Below, piece by piece: positions 16,665-26,699 of a DNA stretch of 64,000 bases; positions within the stretch are counted from its first letter, which is position 1, and each line of letters starts with the position of its first letter. Source of the stretch: Candidatus Saccharibacteria bacterium oral taxon 488 (GTDB lineage Bacteria; Patescibacteriota; Saccharimonadia; Saccharimonadales; Saccharimonadaceae); the NCBI GenBank assembly GCA_013100825.1, contig CP040001.1, forward strand, positions 496,001-560,000, read 5' to 3'. The notes beneath the pieces were generated by a model. That model was not told the origin of the DNA, did no database searches, and worked only from the letters and a program-made list of their open reading frames with translations. The translations under genes and the position numbers were made by a program.

Positions 16665-19373
16665 GTGAACAAGAAACCCTCAGATAAGCAGTCGGACGCC
16701 AGCGCAAAATCAGCGCCGTCACGTCCGCATCCAAAGCCGGCAAAACGGCTGAGTGTCTATGCAAACTTGGCGAATAAGCGTCGGCTCAAGAAGGATAAGC
16801 GCTCCCGCGAAAAAGCAGAGTATCTGGCGAGTTTACCAAAGCACCCCGTCAAGCGGTTCTTTTACCGCCTCCACCCCAAGCGCGTCTTTCGCTATTGGTT
16901 CTCCAAGCGCGGCGGCTTGATGGCGCTCAAGATCCTTGGCGTCGCCATTGTTGCAATGATTATCCTGATCGGCGGTCTGTTTGCCTACTTCCGCAAAGAT
17001 CTCGACAAGATCCGCCCGGGCGAACTCGCCAAGCGTGTCCAGACAACGGTCACCAAGTATTATGACCGCAATGGCGAGCTCCTGTGGGAAGATAAGGGTA
17101 CCGATAATTATAAGCTGGTGGTCGAGGCCGACAAGATTAGTGATTACCTCAAGAAAGCAACCATTGCCATTGAGGATCGTGATTTCTATAAGCATCACGG
17201 TATCAGTATTAGTGGCCTGACTCGCGCTATGTTTAGTACAGCATCAGGTCGACAAGTTCAGGGTGGCTCGACGTTGACACAACAGCTCGTCAAGCAAGTT
17301 TTCTTTGCCGAGGATGCCGACAAACGCGGCCTCAGCGGTATTCCACGCAAAATCAAGGAAATTATCCTGGCAATTGAAGTTGAACGCATGTACAACAAGG
17401 ATCAGATTCTCGCGCTCTACCTCAACCAAGCGCCATATGGCGGTCGGCGTAACGGCGCAGAGTCGGCCGCTCAGACGTACTTTGGTAAATCCGCCAAGGA
17501 TCTCACCTTGGCCGAAGCAGCCCTGCTGGCTTCAATTCCGCAAAACCCGAGTACATTTAATCCGTACAACATCACTGGGCGCAAGATGCTCCTGTCACGC
17601 CAGCATACAACACTAGACTACATGCTGGAACAAGGCTATATCACCGAAGCGCAGGCCAAAGAGGCCAAGCAGTATCCAATTCTTGACAAGATCAAGCCCG
17701 AAACCGAACAGCTAGCCGGCCTCAAGGCACCGCATTTCGTGCTCATGGTGCGCAATCAACTGGAGCGTGAACTTGGCAAGGCGGTCGTTGGCCGCGGTGG
17801 ACTAACCGTCAAGACGACACTGGACTGGAAGATCCAAGAAAAACTCGAGACAGAGATGAAAGCTTTCTTCGACTCAGGTCGCCCGGGCCGCGTGAGCATC
17901 AGTAACGGTGCAGCAACCGTTGAAGATGTACAGACTGGACAGATTGTCGCCCTCGCTGGTAGTCGTGATTTCAATTATGCTGGCTTTGGGCAGGATAATG
18001 CCGCTACCGCCTTTATCCAGCCGGGCTCAACCATCAAGGCTTTCGACTATGCCAAACTGTTTGAGAATCGCGGCAGTAATCAGCAAAATTATGGTTCGGG
18101 CTCAATCCTCAGCGACGAGAACATTGACAAGATTTATGGCGCCAAGCTGAACAACTGGGATCGACGATTTATGGGAAGTATTTCTATTCGCCGCTCGCTA
18201 GCGCTTTCCCGTAATATCCCAGCGGTCAAGGCAATGTATATCGCAGGCAACGGCTCGCCAAAACCAACTGTTGACTATATTCACAACATGGGCAATACCA
18301 ATTATTGCCAACAAGAAGAAGCGGCCGGCGGCTACGGCTTGTCAGCAGCCATTGGCGCCTGCGGTACGAAGCAGACCGAGTTAGTGAATGCTTATGGTAC
18401 CTTTGCCCGCATGGGTGTCGCCAAACCAAGCACCAACGTCCTCGAGGTAACCAACAGCCAGGGCGATACGCTAAAGAAATGGAAAGACGAGAGCAAACAG
18501 GCAACCGACCCGCAAGTCGCCTACATCATCAATGACATCTTGGGTGACGCGGACGCGGCGCGCGACCTGCACGGTTATGGCGCGATGAATGTGCCTGGTG
18601 TTAGAACCGCCGCCAAGACCGGTACTACCGACAAAAACGGCCACGCCAAGGATGTCTGGATCGTTAACTATAGCCCGGCGCTGGTCATGGGTATGTGGCT
18701 CGGTAATTCCGACACCAGTACCATCAACACCCCGAACTCGGCCTTTGGTATGCCGGTGGTGCGTAACGTCATGTCATTTGCTCACAACGAAGTCTATGCC
18801 AAACAGGGCAAATGGAAGCCAAATGATTGGTTCAAGCGACCAAATGGTATCCAACAGCAAGGCAAAGAGCTCTATCCATCGTGGTGGAATAAAAAACAGG
18901 GCGAGACTACTGAAAAGATTAAGTTTGACCGTGTCTCCAAGAAAAAGGCGACAAATTGTACGCCAGCCGACGCCATCGAGGAAATTGAAGTCACCAAAAC
19001 CATCGACCCTCTCACCAAAAAACCATCGTACTCAGCACCCGAGGGTTACGACGCCAACGCCGATGATGATAAGCACAAGTGTGACGACGCCAAGCCAAGT
19101 GTTAGCCTATCGCTTTCTGGCTCTGGCTCCAGCCGCACCATCACCGCCCGCGCCACCAACGGCACATTCCCGCTCACCTCAATTGACATCCTCGTTGATG
19201 GTCGCAGCGTCAAAAGCGAGTCGATCTCCGGTAGTGGTGGCAGCGTTTCGGTCGATATCAGGGTCAGTAGCCCAGGTCGGCACACCATTCAGGCGATCGC
19301 CCGCGACGAAGGCTACTATACTGCATCAGACAGCGGTAGCTTCTCGGTAGGCAGTGGCTCAAGCTCCGACTAA
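16665..19373 (+). CDS. Bifunctional penicillin-binding protein 1A (class A PBP)
   Basis: A 902-residue peptidoglycan polymerase and transpeptidase at the cell membrane. Order: a basic cytosolic N-terminus (about 1-80), one membrane helix (about 86-108), a GT51 glycosyltransferase domain with the catalytic Glu in EDRDFYKHHG (about 170) and GGSTLTQQLVKQ, then the transpeptidase domain with SxxK (Ser455 in GSTIK), SRN (515-517) and KTGT (651-654). The C-terminus ends in a Ser/Gly-rich beta domain of about 90 residues that may bind the wall. The start is GTG, fixed by the -10 box spacing. Confidence 0.96.
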   Translation: MNKKPSDKQSDASAKSAPSRPHPKPAKRLSVYANLANKRRLKKDKRSREKAEYLASLPKHPVKRFFYRLHPKRVFRYWFSKRGGLMALKILGVAIVAMIILIGGLFAYFRKDLDKIRPGELAKRVQTTVTKYYDRNGELLWEDKGTDNYKLVVEADKISDYLKKATIAIEDRDFYKHHGISISGLTRAMFSTASGRQVQGGSTLTQQLVKQVFFAEDADKRGLSGIPRKIKEIILAIEVERMYNKDQILALYLNQAPYGGRRNGAESAAQTYFGKSAKDLTLAEAALLASIPQNPSTFNPYNITGRKMLLSRQHTTLDYMLEQGYITEAQAKEAKQYPILDKIKPETEQLAGLKAPHFVLMVRNQLERELGKAVVGRGGLTVKTTLDWKIQEKLETEMKAFFDSGRPGRVSISNGAATVEDVQTGQIVALAGSRDFNYAGFGQDNAATAFIQPGSTIKAFDYAKLFENRGSNQQNYGSGSILSDENIDKIYGAKLNNWDRRFMGSISIRRSLALSRNIPAVKAMYIAGNGSPKPTVDYIHNMGNTNYCQQEEAAGGYGLSAAIGACGTKQTELVNAYGTFARMGVAKPSTNVLEVTNSQGDTLKKWKDESKQATDPQVAYIINDILGDADAARDLHGYGAMNVPGVRTAAKTGTTDKNGHAKDVWIVNYSPALVMGMWLGNSDTSTINTPNSAFGMPVVRNVMSFAHNEVYAKQGKWKPNDWFKRPNGIQQQGKELYPSWWNKKQGETTEKIKFDRVSKKKATNCTPADAIEEIEVTKTIDPLTKKPSYSAPEGYDANADDDKHKCDDAKPSVSLSLSGSGSSRTITARATNGTFPLTSIDILVDGRSVKSESISGSGGSVSVDIRVSSPGRHTIQAIARDEGYYTASDSGSFSVGSGSSSD

Positions 19374-19399
19374 CTCACGCCCCTTCCCCTGTGACACAT

Positions 19400-19428
19400 A
19401 AAAACCAGACCGCTTTAGTCTGGTTTTT
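19400..19428. terminator. Bidirectional terminator between PBP1A and the PIN-TRAM gene
   Basis: An 11 bp perfect stem AAAAACCAGAC/GTCTGGTTTTT with a seven-base loop. The A and T runs on both sides let it work for the rightward PBP1A transcript and the leftward operon. Confidence 0.85.
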
Positions 19429-19449
19429 ACTTCTTCTTAGTCTTAGCGC

Positions 19450-20355
19450 CTATTGCTCATTAACCATCCGGATCAAGTCAGCCTCACGCTGCGCCTGGGT
19501 CTTGGGGCGAGTCGAACGGTGACTTTGAGCTGCGGCGCGTGGGACATCAGGTTTCGCTGCCTTGCTGGTTTGCGGCCGACGACCAGTGGAGCGCTGCTTG
19601 GGTTGTTTGGGGGCAGCTTGAACTGGTGACTGTTGCGCCGCTTCTTTTGCTTCTTTTGGCTCGGCGCAAACCTTCGCAAACATCATCTTGCCAGCGTCAG
19701 TTTGTAGGCTACGAATGATTTCAATGCGCTTTTTCTGGCCTAGGAACTTCTTCGCCTGTTCAACGACCACCATGGTGCCGTCATGCAAGTAGCCGACGGC
19801 CTGATGAGAATCCTGACCTTTTTGCGTCAATTCAAGCACCAGCTCATCGCCAGGCAGATAGCTCATCCGCAAACTCTTGGCTAGCTCATTGATATTGAGG
19901 ATCTGAATTCCTTCGACTTGCGCCACCTTGTTCAGGTTGTAATCCAGTGTCAAAATAGCAGCGTTCATTTCCTTGGCAAGTTGCAACAGCCGGTTATCAA
20001 CACCCTCAGGAATGCGCGTCGCATCGTCAAGCAACGCGAACGAGCCACCCAACACATCTTTGAGTTCTTTCATGGCGTCCATGCCAAAGCGAGCACGTTC
20101 GCGCTTGGCGTGATCAGCGCCGTCAGCCAGTAGTTGCAGTTCGATCAGCACACTGCGCGGCACGATAATCTGCCCCAGTAAGAACCCAGTCTTTGCCAAA
20201 TCAACCACCCGGCCGTCCATCAGCACCGAGGTGTCAACCAAAATTGGCTTTTGCGTACCGCTGCCTGCGTGCCGCCGCGGCTTGACCAGTAGATATATTT
20301 CCGCCATGATAGCCAGCAGCATGATAATGATGATAAGTTCAATTGTTTTTTCCAT
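19450..20355 (-). CDS. PIN-TRAM domain protein (YacL-like), membrane-anchored
   Basis: A 301-residue protein: an N-terminal membrane helix (about 5-24), a PIN nuclease-like domain beginning ILVDTSVLMDGRV with further conserved acidic residues (LTLDYNLNKVA), then a TRAM-like RNA-binding segment (VGYLHDGTMVVVEQA), and a basic, low-complexity Ala/Pro/Gln tail. It is shorter than Bacillus YacL because the four-helix N-terminal region is reduced to one helix. A role as a ribonuclease or RNA-binding protein is inferred from the fold. It is the last gene of the leftward radA operon. Confidence 0.82.
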   Translation of the reverse strand: MEKTIELIIIIMLLAIMAEIYLLVKPRRHAGSGTQKPILVDTSVLMDGRVVDLAKTGFLLGQIIVPRSVLIELQLLADGADHAKRERARFGMDAMKELKDVLGGSFALLDDATRIPEGVDNRLLQLAKEMNAAILTLDYNLNKVAQVEGIQILNINELAKSLRMSYLPGDELVLELTQKGQDSHQAVGYLHDGTMVVVEQAKKFLGQKKRIEIIRSLQTDAGKMMFAKVCAEPKEAKEAAQQSPVQAAPKQPKQRSTGRRPQTSKAAKPDVPRAAAQSHRSTRPKTQAQREADLIRMVNEQ

Positions 20356-20384
20356 ATTAATTTCCTTTTATAATAATGATAATG

Positions 20385-21737
20385 TTATTGTAAATAATCA
20401 ATCAGTGCCTGGCGTAAATCACCGACGCCACGTACGAATGCGTCCTTGTGGGTTTTTGGCGCAATGGCATAAGTGAAACCGAGCCTCTTGGCCTCTTTGA
20501 CGCGGGCGTGCCAGCCTTGAGCCGAGCGCACTTCGCCGCCCAAACCGACTTCGCCAAACACCACCGCTTCGTCGCTGAGCTTGCGACCAGCTGAAGCTGA
20601 GGCGATGGCCATGGCGACCGCCAAGTCCGCCGCTGGATCGCTGAGCTTCAAGCCGCCGACCACATTGATGTAAATATCTTTGTCGGAGAGATTGAGTTTG
20701 GTGCGCTTTTCCAGCACCGCCACCAACAAGTTCAAGCGGTTGAGATCAAAACCGCTGGCCGCGCGTTTGGGATAACCGAAATTCGTCGGATTAACCAACG
20801 CCTGAATTTCCACCAGCAGCGGTCGCGCACCTTCCATGGTCGCCAGGACGATTGAGCCGTCGAGATTTTGCCGCTCAGCTAGCAAACTCGCCGACGGATT
20901 AGCTACAATCCGTAAGCCATCCTCATGCATCTCAAAAATTGCCGCCTCATTAGTCGAGCCATAGCGATTTTTCTGTGCCCGCACCACCCGGAAGCCGCCG
21001 TAGCGATCGCCCTCAAAATTCAGCACCACGTCAACCAAATGTTCCAGGACTTTCGGCCCGGCAATTGAACCTTCTTTAGTGACGTGACCGACCAAAATCA
21101 CCGCAGTGTTGGCGGCCTTGGCAGCGCGAATGATGACGTTGGATGAGTTGGTGATTTGACTGACTGAGCCTGGCGCTGAACTAATCTCCGCCAACGACAG
21201 CGTCTGAATGGAATCGACAATCACCAGATTGTACTGGCCAGTCTGAATGGAGGCGGCGATGTCTTCGGCGCTGTTACTGGACGCCAGCTGCAGGCTTTCT
21301 AAATCAACCGCGCCCAACCGCTCAGCCCGCAACTTGACCTGCGACACCGACTCCTCGCCGCTGACATATAGTACCGGTTGCTGCCGAGCAACAAAGGCCG
21401 CGACTTGTGCTAGCAGGGTGCTTTTACCAATTCCCGGCTGCCCCGCCACCAGCACTACGCCGCCTGGCAAAAAGCCGCCGCCGAGCACCGCGTCGAGGTC
21501 GGCGATGCCGGTTGCCAACCGCGCCTGTTTAGTTTCAGCGGCCGTCTCGCTGAGCTTGAGCGTAGCGAGCGCTTTACCCTTACCGCTACTGCGGGCTACC
21601 GCCGAGGCGCCAGTATCAACTGGTAGTTGTTCAACCAGTGAATTCCACTCGCCGCAATTGTCGCACTTGCCGACCCATTTCGGATAGCTGGCGCCACACT
21701 GCTGGCAGATGAATTGCGATTTTGCTCGCGCCATCAT
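20385..21737 (-). CDS. radA: DNA repair protein RadA
   Basis: A 450-residue RecA-like branch-migration helicase used in recombination and repair. Seen: the N-terminal zinc finger CQQCGASYPKWVGKCDNC, Walker A GQPGIGKST near residue 103, the RadA-specific QKNRYGSTNE (KNRFG motif, F to Y) near 255, and a Lon-protease-like C-terminal domain without the protease dyad. The start overlaps the stop of the upstream gene by four bases (ATGA); a second ATG directly follows. Confidence 0.95.
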   Translation of the reverse strand: MMARAKSQFICQQCGASYPKWVGKCDNCGEWNSLVEQLPVDTGASAVARSSGKGKALATLKLSETAAETKQARLATGIADLDAVLGGGFLPGGVVLVAGQPGIGKSTLLAQVAAFVARQQPVLYVSGEESVSQVKLRAERLGAVDLESLQLASSNSAEDIAASIQTGQYNLVIVDSIQTLSLAEISSAPGSVSQITNSSNVIIRAAKAANTAVILVGHVTKEGSIAGPKVLEHLVDVVLNFEGDRYGGFRVVRAQKNRYGSTNEAAIFEMHEDGLRIVANPSASLLAERQNLDGSIVLATMEGARPLLVEIQALVNPTNFGYPKRAASGFDLNRLNLLVAVLEKRTKLNLSDKDIYINVVGGLKLSDPAADLAVAMAIASASAGRKLSDEAVVFGEVGLGGEVRSAQGWHARVKEAKRLGFTYAIAPKTHKDAFVRGVGDLRQALIDYLQ

Positions 21738-22711
21738 TTGACCGCCTTTTGACTGTCGAGGCTTTGATTGAGCTGATCAATCTTGCGCCCCAGTGCGTTT
21801 AATTTTTCCACATCAGTGTTATAGGCATCGACCTTACCCTCAATAGTCTGCCGCTCACGACGAAGCGCCAGACCGCGCTGACTCAGCCGGGTTCGCTCAG
21901 CCTGAAACTCAGCTTGCGTCTGAAAACCGCCCGTCGTCGCCCGCTGATTAAATGCCGCTACATCTTGGTTATAAGCACTAACGCGTGCACTGTACGACGT
22001 CGTCAGCTGCTCAATTTCACGCTTTCGCTTATCGAGACTGGCCGTGAGAGCGTCAGCCTCGGCCTCGGCACTGGTGAACTTCTGATTATACTGAGCGTGC
22101 AGTTTTAACAGCGCCGCTCGATTACTAAAGTACTCGGCATAGTGCGCCTCCAGCTCCGACCCGAGATCGGCAAACTCTGTACCCAAAATCGAATGCAGCT
22201 CATTGGCACGCGTACCTGGCTGAGCACGCTCATAATATGCCATCCGCTCTTCGAGCTTTTTGGTCTTGACCTTGGTATAAGCCGCCTCTAGCAGCTCGCC
22301 CAGCCGCCGATGCTGCTCCGCCGAATAGCGCGACCAGGCTACGTGCAGCATTTCGTGCGCCGCCGTTACCTCTTTGATACCGTCTAGCTCCGCGTTCTGC
22401 ACGTTATAAATGTGAATGGTCTCTTTGGCGTGGGCGTAACAGCCGACGATCGGGCTGGCCTGTTCGACACGACGGCAATCTTGATTAAACTGCGTAGCGT
22501 TTTCTAGTCGCGGCTGGGCGAGATAAAAGCTAAATTTAGCCTTATCAGTCATCGTTGCCCGTTGCGCCAATGTTGCTATGTCCTGGCTCGGTTGATACTG
22601 CCAGACCCTGATATGATCCAGCACTAGCTGGCGATTGAGTACCAGCCAGCTACCGCCGGCCACCAGCCCCACAAACACCACGACACCGAGGAAATTACGC
22701 AGCCTGAACAT
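21734..22711 (-). CDS. Membrane-anchored protein with HEXXH motif and long coiled coil
   Basis: A 325-residue protein that I assign to no named family. It has an N-terminal membrane helix (about 8-26), an extracytoplasmic region with HEMLH at residues 119-123, which fits the zincin HEXXH signature, downstream Glu residues (in LGTEFADLGSELEAHYAEYF) that could give a third ligand, and a coiled coil from about 205 to 320 rich in Gln, Glu and Lys. A cell-surface metallopeptidase or a structural protein is possible. It overlaps clpC upstream (17 bases) and radA downstream (4 bases), so it is firmly inside the operon. Confidence 0.7.
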   Translation of the reverse strand: MFRLRNFLGVVVFVGLVAGGSWLVLNRQLVLDHIRVWQYQPSQDIATLAQRATMTDKAKFSFYLAQPRLENATQFNQDCRRVEQASPIVGCYAHAKETIHIYNVQNAELDGIKEVTAAHEMLHVAWSRYSAEQHRRLGELLEAAYTKVKTKKLEERMAYYERAQPGTRANELHSILGTEFADLGSELEAHYAEYFSNRAALLKLHAQYNQKFTSAEAEADALTASLDKRKREIEQLTTSYSARVSAYNQDVAAFNQRATTGGFQTQAEFQAERTRLSQRGLALRRERQTIEGKVDAYNTDVEKLNALGRKIDQLNQSLDSQKAVK

Positions 22712-25163
22712 TGATCACTACCTCACGATTTTTTGTACTCGCTGTCAAGACCGCACCGGGACGGGCCTGACGAGACAATAAGACATCACTGAGCGGATCA
22801 GCCAACATCGTCTGAATCGTCTGCCTGAGCACCCGCGCGCCGCGCTGCTCATCAAATCCGTTGTCTATGATACAACGCTTAGTGCTCGGCGTGATGACCA
22901 GCGTCATCTGCTGCGCCTGCACTGCTTCTTTAAGCTCACTCACGAGATTATCAAAAATCTTACCCACCACCGGCCGAGTCAAGCTCTTGAAATTCACCAC
23001 CGCATCAAATCGCCCGATCAACTCCGGCCGCAGTAGCTCCTCCAGCTCGCGCCGCGCCGCTCGGGCATTGCGCTCATTCATATCGTCCGCCCGTGAAGTA
23101 TGTTCACCATGCGAGCCAAAGCCCAGCTCACCGTCACGCACCATCGCCTCAGCGCCGACATTGCTAGTCAAGATCACGATCGTCTGCCGAAAGCTCACCG
23201 TCCGCCCGTGCGAATCGCTGAGCTTGCCGTCTTCCAAAATCTGCAGCAGCAAGTTCAGTACATCTGGATGCGCCTTTTCGATCTCGTCAAACAACACCAC
23301 GCTGTACGGCTGCCGGCGAACCTTGTCGGTCAACTTGCCGCCATCATCATAGCCGACATAACCAGCCGGCGCGCCAATCAGCTGACTGGCCGTATGCCGC
23401 TCCGAAAACTCACTCATGTCGATCTTGATCAAACTATTGTCGCCGCCAAACACTTCCCGTGCCAGTACGCGAGCCAGCTCCGTCTTGCCCACACCAGTCG
23501 GCCCGAGGAAAATGAACGACCCAAGCGGCCCCGACCGCCGACTCAGCCCAGCTCGCGCCCGGCGAATGGTTCGCGCCAAGGTCGCCACGGCCTTCTCTTG
23601 ACCAAGCACCGACCGGCCCAGCCGCTGCTCCAGCGCCACCAGATCTTTACGCTCATTCACCGTCACTTTTTCCGCTGGCACGCCAGCCATCGCCGCCACC
23701 GCTCGCCGCACGTCATCCTCGGTCAGTCCCGGTAATGCTGGATTGTCAGCCGGCAGCTGCTCGGCCTGCTGCTCCAGTTGTTTGATGCGAACCTTTAGTT
23801 CAGCTGCACGCTGATATTGCTCAGCTTCGACCGCCGCATCGAGCTTGCCCACTAGTTGTTTGATCCGCCGCGCCAGCTGTTGCTGTTTGGTTGGCTTGGC
23901 TGGCCGCCGCGTACTAACCAGTGCCGCCGCCTCATCAAGTACGTCAATCGCCTTGTCCGGCAAATGACGCTCCGTCACGTAGCGCTGACTGAGGGCTACG
24001 CTCAGCTCGATCATCTCATCAGAAATCCGCAGCCGATGATGGGTCGCCAGCCGACCCGCTAGCGCCCGTACCATGGCTACGGCCGCCTGCTCATCCGGCT
24101 CCGCCACCGTTACCGCCTGAAACCGCCGACTGAGGGCCGCATCTTTTTCGATGTGCTTGCGGTACTCGTCAAACGTCGTCGCGCCGATCACTCGCACTTC
24201 GCCACGCGCCAACGCCGGCTTTAGGACGTTCGCCGCGTCCATCGACCCCTCGGCCGAGCCAGCACCGACCAGCAAATGTAGCTCATCAATGAACAACATA
24301 ATCTCCTGATGATTACGCGCTGCCGTCACCACTTTTTGCAGGCGCTCCTCAAACTGACCGCGAAATTTCGTACCGGCGACCATGGCCGTCAGATCGAGCT
24401 GAATCAGCCGCTTGCCGACTAAAAACTCTGGCACCGTCCCCGCCGCAATGCGCTGCGCCAGGCCCTCGACCACTGCAGTTTTACCGACACCCGGCTCGCC
24501 GATCAGCGCTGGATTGTTTTTACCGCGCCGCCCGAGCACCGTGATCAGCCGCTCCGTCTCGGCTTCCCGACCAACCACCGGATCGAGCAGTCCGCTCCGC
24601 GCGCGCTCGGTCATGTCAACTCCGTACTGGTCAAGCAGCTTGAGATCGGCCGACCGACGAGTATGCGGCGCCGTACCTTCCTTCGACTCATCCTGCATCG
24701 CCTCCAGCTGCTGCCGATCAAATACGTCCTCCAATGTACCGCGCAGCTCCTCCAGATCTACATTCATATCGCTGAGCAACTTCGTCGCCCGAGCCTTGTA
24801 CTGCAGCAGCATGCTATAGACGATGTGCTCAGTACCGATGCGCTCCTGTCCAAACTCCGTCGCTAGCTGCCAAGCCGTCCGTATCGTCTCCAGCACCTCG
24901 GCGTTCATCCCTTTGTGAACAACCACCACCACGAACGACTGCGCCGTTAAGCCCAGCGCTAGCTCCGCCCGATCCAAGGTTACGCCATTCTCCGCCAAAA
25001 TCTTTGCGCCCAGCGATGAGTTTTGCGCCAGTACGCCGAGTAGCACATGCTCAGTGCCGACATACGGACTGCCGCTATTATGCGCCAGCAGCCCGGCGCG
25101 CTCTAAACTGGCCCTAGCGGTATCAGTCAGCCGAGATTCCAACTCGGAAAAATCTTCCGGCAT
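22695..25163 (-). CDS. clpC: ATP-dependent Clp protease ATPase subunit, ClpC type
   Basis: An 822-residue Hsp100 unfoldase. Order: Clp N-domain repeats (about 10-150), first AAA+ domain with Walker A GEPGVGKT at 222-229, a UVR-like segment ([18 protein letters not shown], about 475), second AAA+ domain with GPTGVGKTE near 555, and the C-terminal D2-small domain. ClpC forms hexamers that feed ClpP or refold proteins; clpP is not in this window. An in-frame ATG lies 66 bases upstream, but the AAAGGAGG directly before 25163 and the family N-terminus set the start here. Confidence 0.93.
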   Translation of the reverse strand: MPEDFSELESRLTDTARASLERAGLLAHNSGSPYVGTEHVLLGVLAQNSSLGAKILAENGVTLDRAELALGLTAQSFVVVVVHKGMNAEVLETIRTAWQLATEFGQERIGTEHIVYSMLLQYKARATKLLSDMNVDLEELRGTLEDVFDRQQLEAMQDESKEGTAPHTRRSADLKLLDQYGVDMTERARSGLLDPVVGREAETERLITVLGRRGKNNPALIGEPGVGKTAVVEGLAQRIAAGTVPEFLVGKRLIQLDLTAMVAGTKFRGQFEERLQKVVTAARNHQEIMLFIDELHLLVGAGSAEGSMDAANVLKPALARGEVRVIGATTFDEYRKHIEKDAALSRRFQAVTVAEPDEQAAVAMVRALAGRLATHHRLRISDEMIELSVALSQRYVTERHLPDKAIDVLDEAAALVSTRRPAKPTKQQQLARRIKQLVGKLDAAVEAEQYQRAAELKVRIKQLEQQAEQLPADNPALPGLTEDDVRRAVAAMAGVPAEKVTVNERKDLVALEQRLGRSVLGQEKAVATLARTIRRARAGLSRRSGPLGSFIFLGPTGVGKTELARVLAREVFGGDNSLIKIDMSEFSERHTASQLIGAPAGYVGYDDGGKLTDKVRRQPYSVVLFDEIEKAHPDVLNLLLQILEDGKLSDSHGRTVSFRQTIVILTSNVGAEAMVRDGELGFGSHGEHTSRADDMNERNARAARRELEELLRPELIGRFDAVVNFKSLTRPVVGKIFDNLVSELKEAVQAQQMTLVITPSTKRCIIDNGFDEQRGARVLRQTIQTMLADPLSDVLLSRQARPGAVLTASTKNREVVINVQAA

Positions 25164-25203
25164 ATCGCCCTCCTTTCGTTTTCGGCGATTATCAGGAAGC
25201 AGC

Positions 25204-26325
25204 CTATTCCGCCACCTCCTCAACCGCACTCATCAAGCTATCCTCAATGTTCTTACGAGGTTTTGTCTCAGGTTTAGCAGCCGCCTTTGCCTCGATGTCT
25301 AGTTCATAGCCAGTCAGTCGTGACGCCAAGCGAACATTCTGCCCAGCCCGGCCGATAGCCACTGATTGCTGATCTTCGCTGACGTAGACGGTTGCTCGCT
25401 TTTCGTCTTCATTAACCGTCACACTCAGCACTTCCGCTGGGCTCATGGCATTGGCGATGAAGCCAGCCGCGTCTTCTTCGAACGGAATGATATCAATTTT
25501 TTCCTGCTCGCCAATTTCGTTCATCACCGCCTGAACACGCGTACCATGACCACCGACAAAGGTACCGACTGGGTCAACGCCTGGCAGCGCTGATGCAACC
25601 GCCAATTTAGTACGACGGCCAGCCTCACGGGCAATGGCTTTGATTTCCACAGCGCCCGTTTCCATCTCTGGCACTTCCTGGCTGAACAAGAAGCGCACAA
25701 ATTCTTCATTGCCACGGCTCAAAATCAGCTGCGGACCGCGACCTTCACGCTCGATGTCCTTGATATATACTTTGACGCGGCGACCAACACCGTAGTATTC
25801 GCCAGGAATCTGCTCAGACTGCGGCATGATACCGACTGCCTTGCCCAGCTCGATCCGCACCACGCGCGGCTCAACCCGCTGAATCGTACCAGTCACCACC
25901 GTGCCGATTTTATCCTCAAACTCTGCCAGCACCACCTCACGCTCTGCCTCACGCAGCCGCTGCAAAATCACTTGCTTGGCGGTCTGGGCTGCCACGCGGC
26001 CAAACGTCGTCACGTTGTGGGTCTCGACCGTTACTTCACTCCCTAGCTCAGCCGCCGAGTCAACGGTTTTAGCTTCGTCCAGACTCATTTGATTGACGTC
26101 ATTTTCGACTTCTTCAACCACCGTTTTGACGACCGACACTACAGCCGTGCCACTGTTGATGTTTAGGCTGGCGCGCACCAACTGCTCACGGGTACCGTTG
26201 TCACGCCGCCACGCTGACGCGATAGCCTGCTCGATCACCTCTAAAACGGTTTCTTCTGGCAGGTTCTTTTCCTCGGCAATCGTCCGCACCGCCAACGTCA
26301 ACTGCTTGATATTCAAATCTTCCAT
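25204..26325 (-). CDS. nusA: Transcription termination/antitermination factor NusA
   Basis: A 373-residue RNA polymerase-binding protein. Order: NusA N-terminal domain (about 1-125), S1 domain (about 130-200, DKIGTVVTGTIQRVEPRVVRIELG), KH1 and KH2 domains (GTFVGGHGTRVQAVMNEI and SVAIGRAGQNVRLASRLTGY), then a short acidic tail. There are no C-terminal acidic repeats, as in Gram-positive NusA. AAAGGAG precedes the ATG and a TATAAT box lies just upstream. The usual partners rimP and infB are not adjacent; instead nusA leads the clpC-radA operon. Confidence 0.95.
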   Translation of the reverse strand: MEDLNIKQLTLAVRTIAEEKNLPEETVLEVIEQAIASAWRRDNGTREQLVRASLNINSGTAVVSVVKTVVEEVENDVNQMSLDEAKTVDSAAELGSEVTVETHNVTTFGRVAAQTAKQVILQRLREAEREVVLAEFEDKIGTVVTGTIQRVEPRVVRIELGKAVGIMPQSEQIPGEYYGVGRRVKVYIKDIEREGRGPQLILSRGNEEFVRFLFSQEVPEMETGAVEIKAIAREAGRRTKLAVASALPGVDPVGTFVGGHGTRVQAVMNEIGEQEKIDIIPFEEDAAGFIANAMSPAEVLSVTVNEDEKRATVYVSEDQQSVAIGRAGQNVRLASRLTGYELDIEAKAAAKPETKPRKNIEDSLMSAVEEVAE

Positions 26326-26535
26326 TATTAGCTCCTTTACGCTATGTTATTATACTACGTTTCATTGCAAACGCCCAAGAGACGAAAAACTCCGACCTGA
26401 TCGGCCGGATATGTTCGTAGTGTAGCATACCCAGCCAAGCGGCGTCAAGTTCAGCCGCCCCATTCACCCATGTCAGCCTGCGAATGGGTATGCGACCCTG
26501 GGAGCGGTAGCGGCGCATGACTATTCATGCATCCT

Positions 26536-26699
26536 TTGACAAAAAGCATTGACATTTTCTACTAATAGTGATATATATATATCAGCCTTTTGACAATCTT
26601 ATACGGATTTGTCAACTGCGCTTCGCTATCGTAGATCAGATATCTACGGTGGCTTGAGGCGCGGAACGGCCGCACCTCAAAAAGTGGAAAGGCGTAAAA
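26536..26699 (+). promoter_or_regulatory. Tandem-TTGACA promoter and structured leader, locus A
   Basis: TTGACA occurs at 26536 and again 13 bp later at 26549; the second is followed by a 17 bp spacer and TATATA (26572-26577) in an AT run. The predicted leader, about 115 nt, holds three hairpins: TTGACAA/TTGTCAA (26590-26615), CGTAGAT/ATCTACG (26630-26648) and TTGAGG...CCTCAA enclosing GCGG/CCGC (26654-26680), then AAAGG before the ATG at 26700. The promoter is nearly copied at 37689-37730. The rest of the gap 26326-26535 holds only the nusA promoter and a weak inverted repeat CCCATTC/GAATGGG (26459-26488). Confidence 0.65.

Noticed and set aside
23100-23735. A 211-codon open frame on the plus strand inside clpC
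   Set aside because: Antisense shadow of a conserved gene; composition is Arg/His/Pro-rich with no motif.
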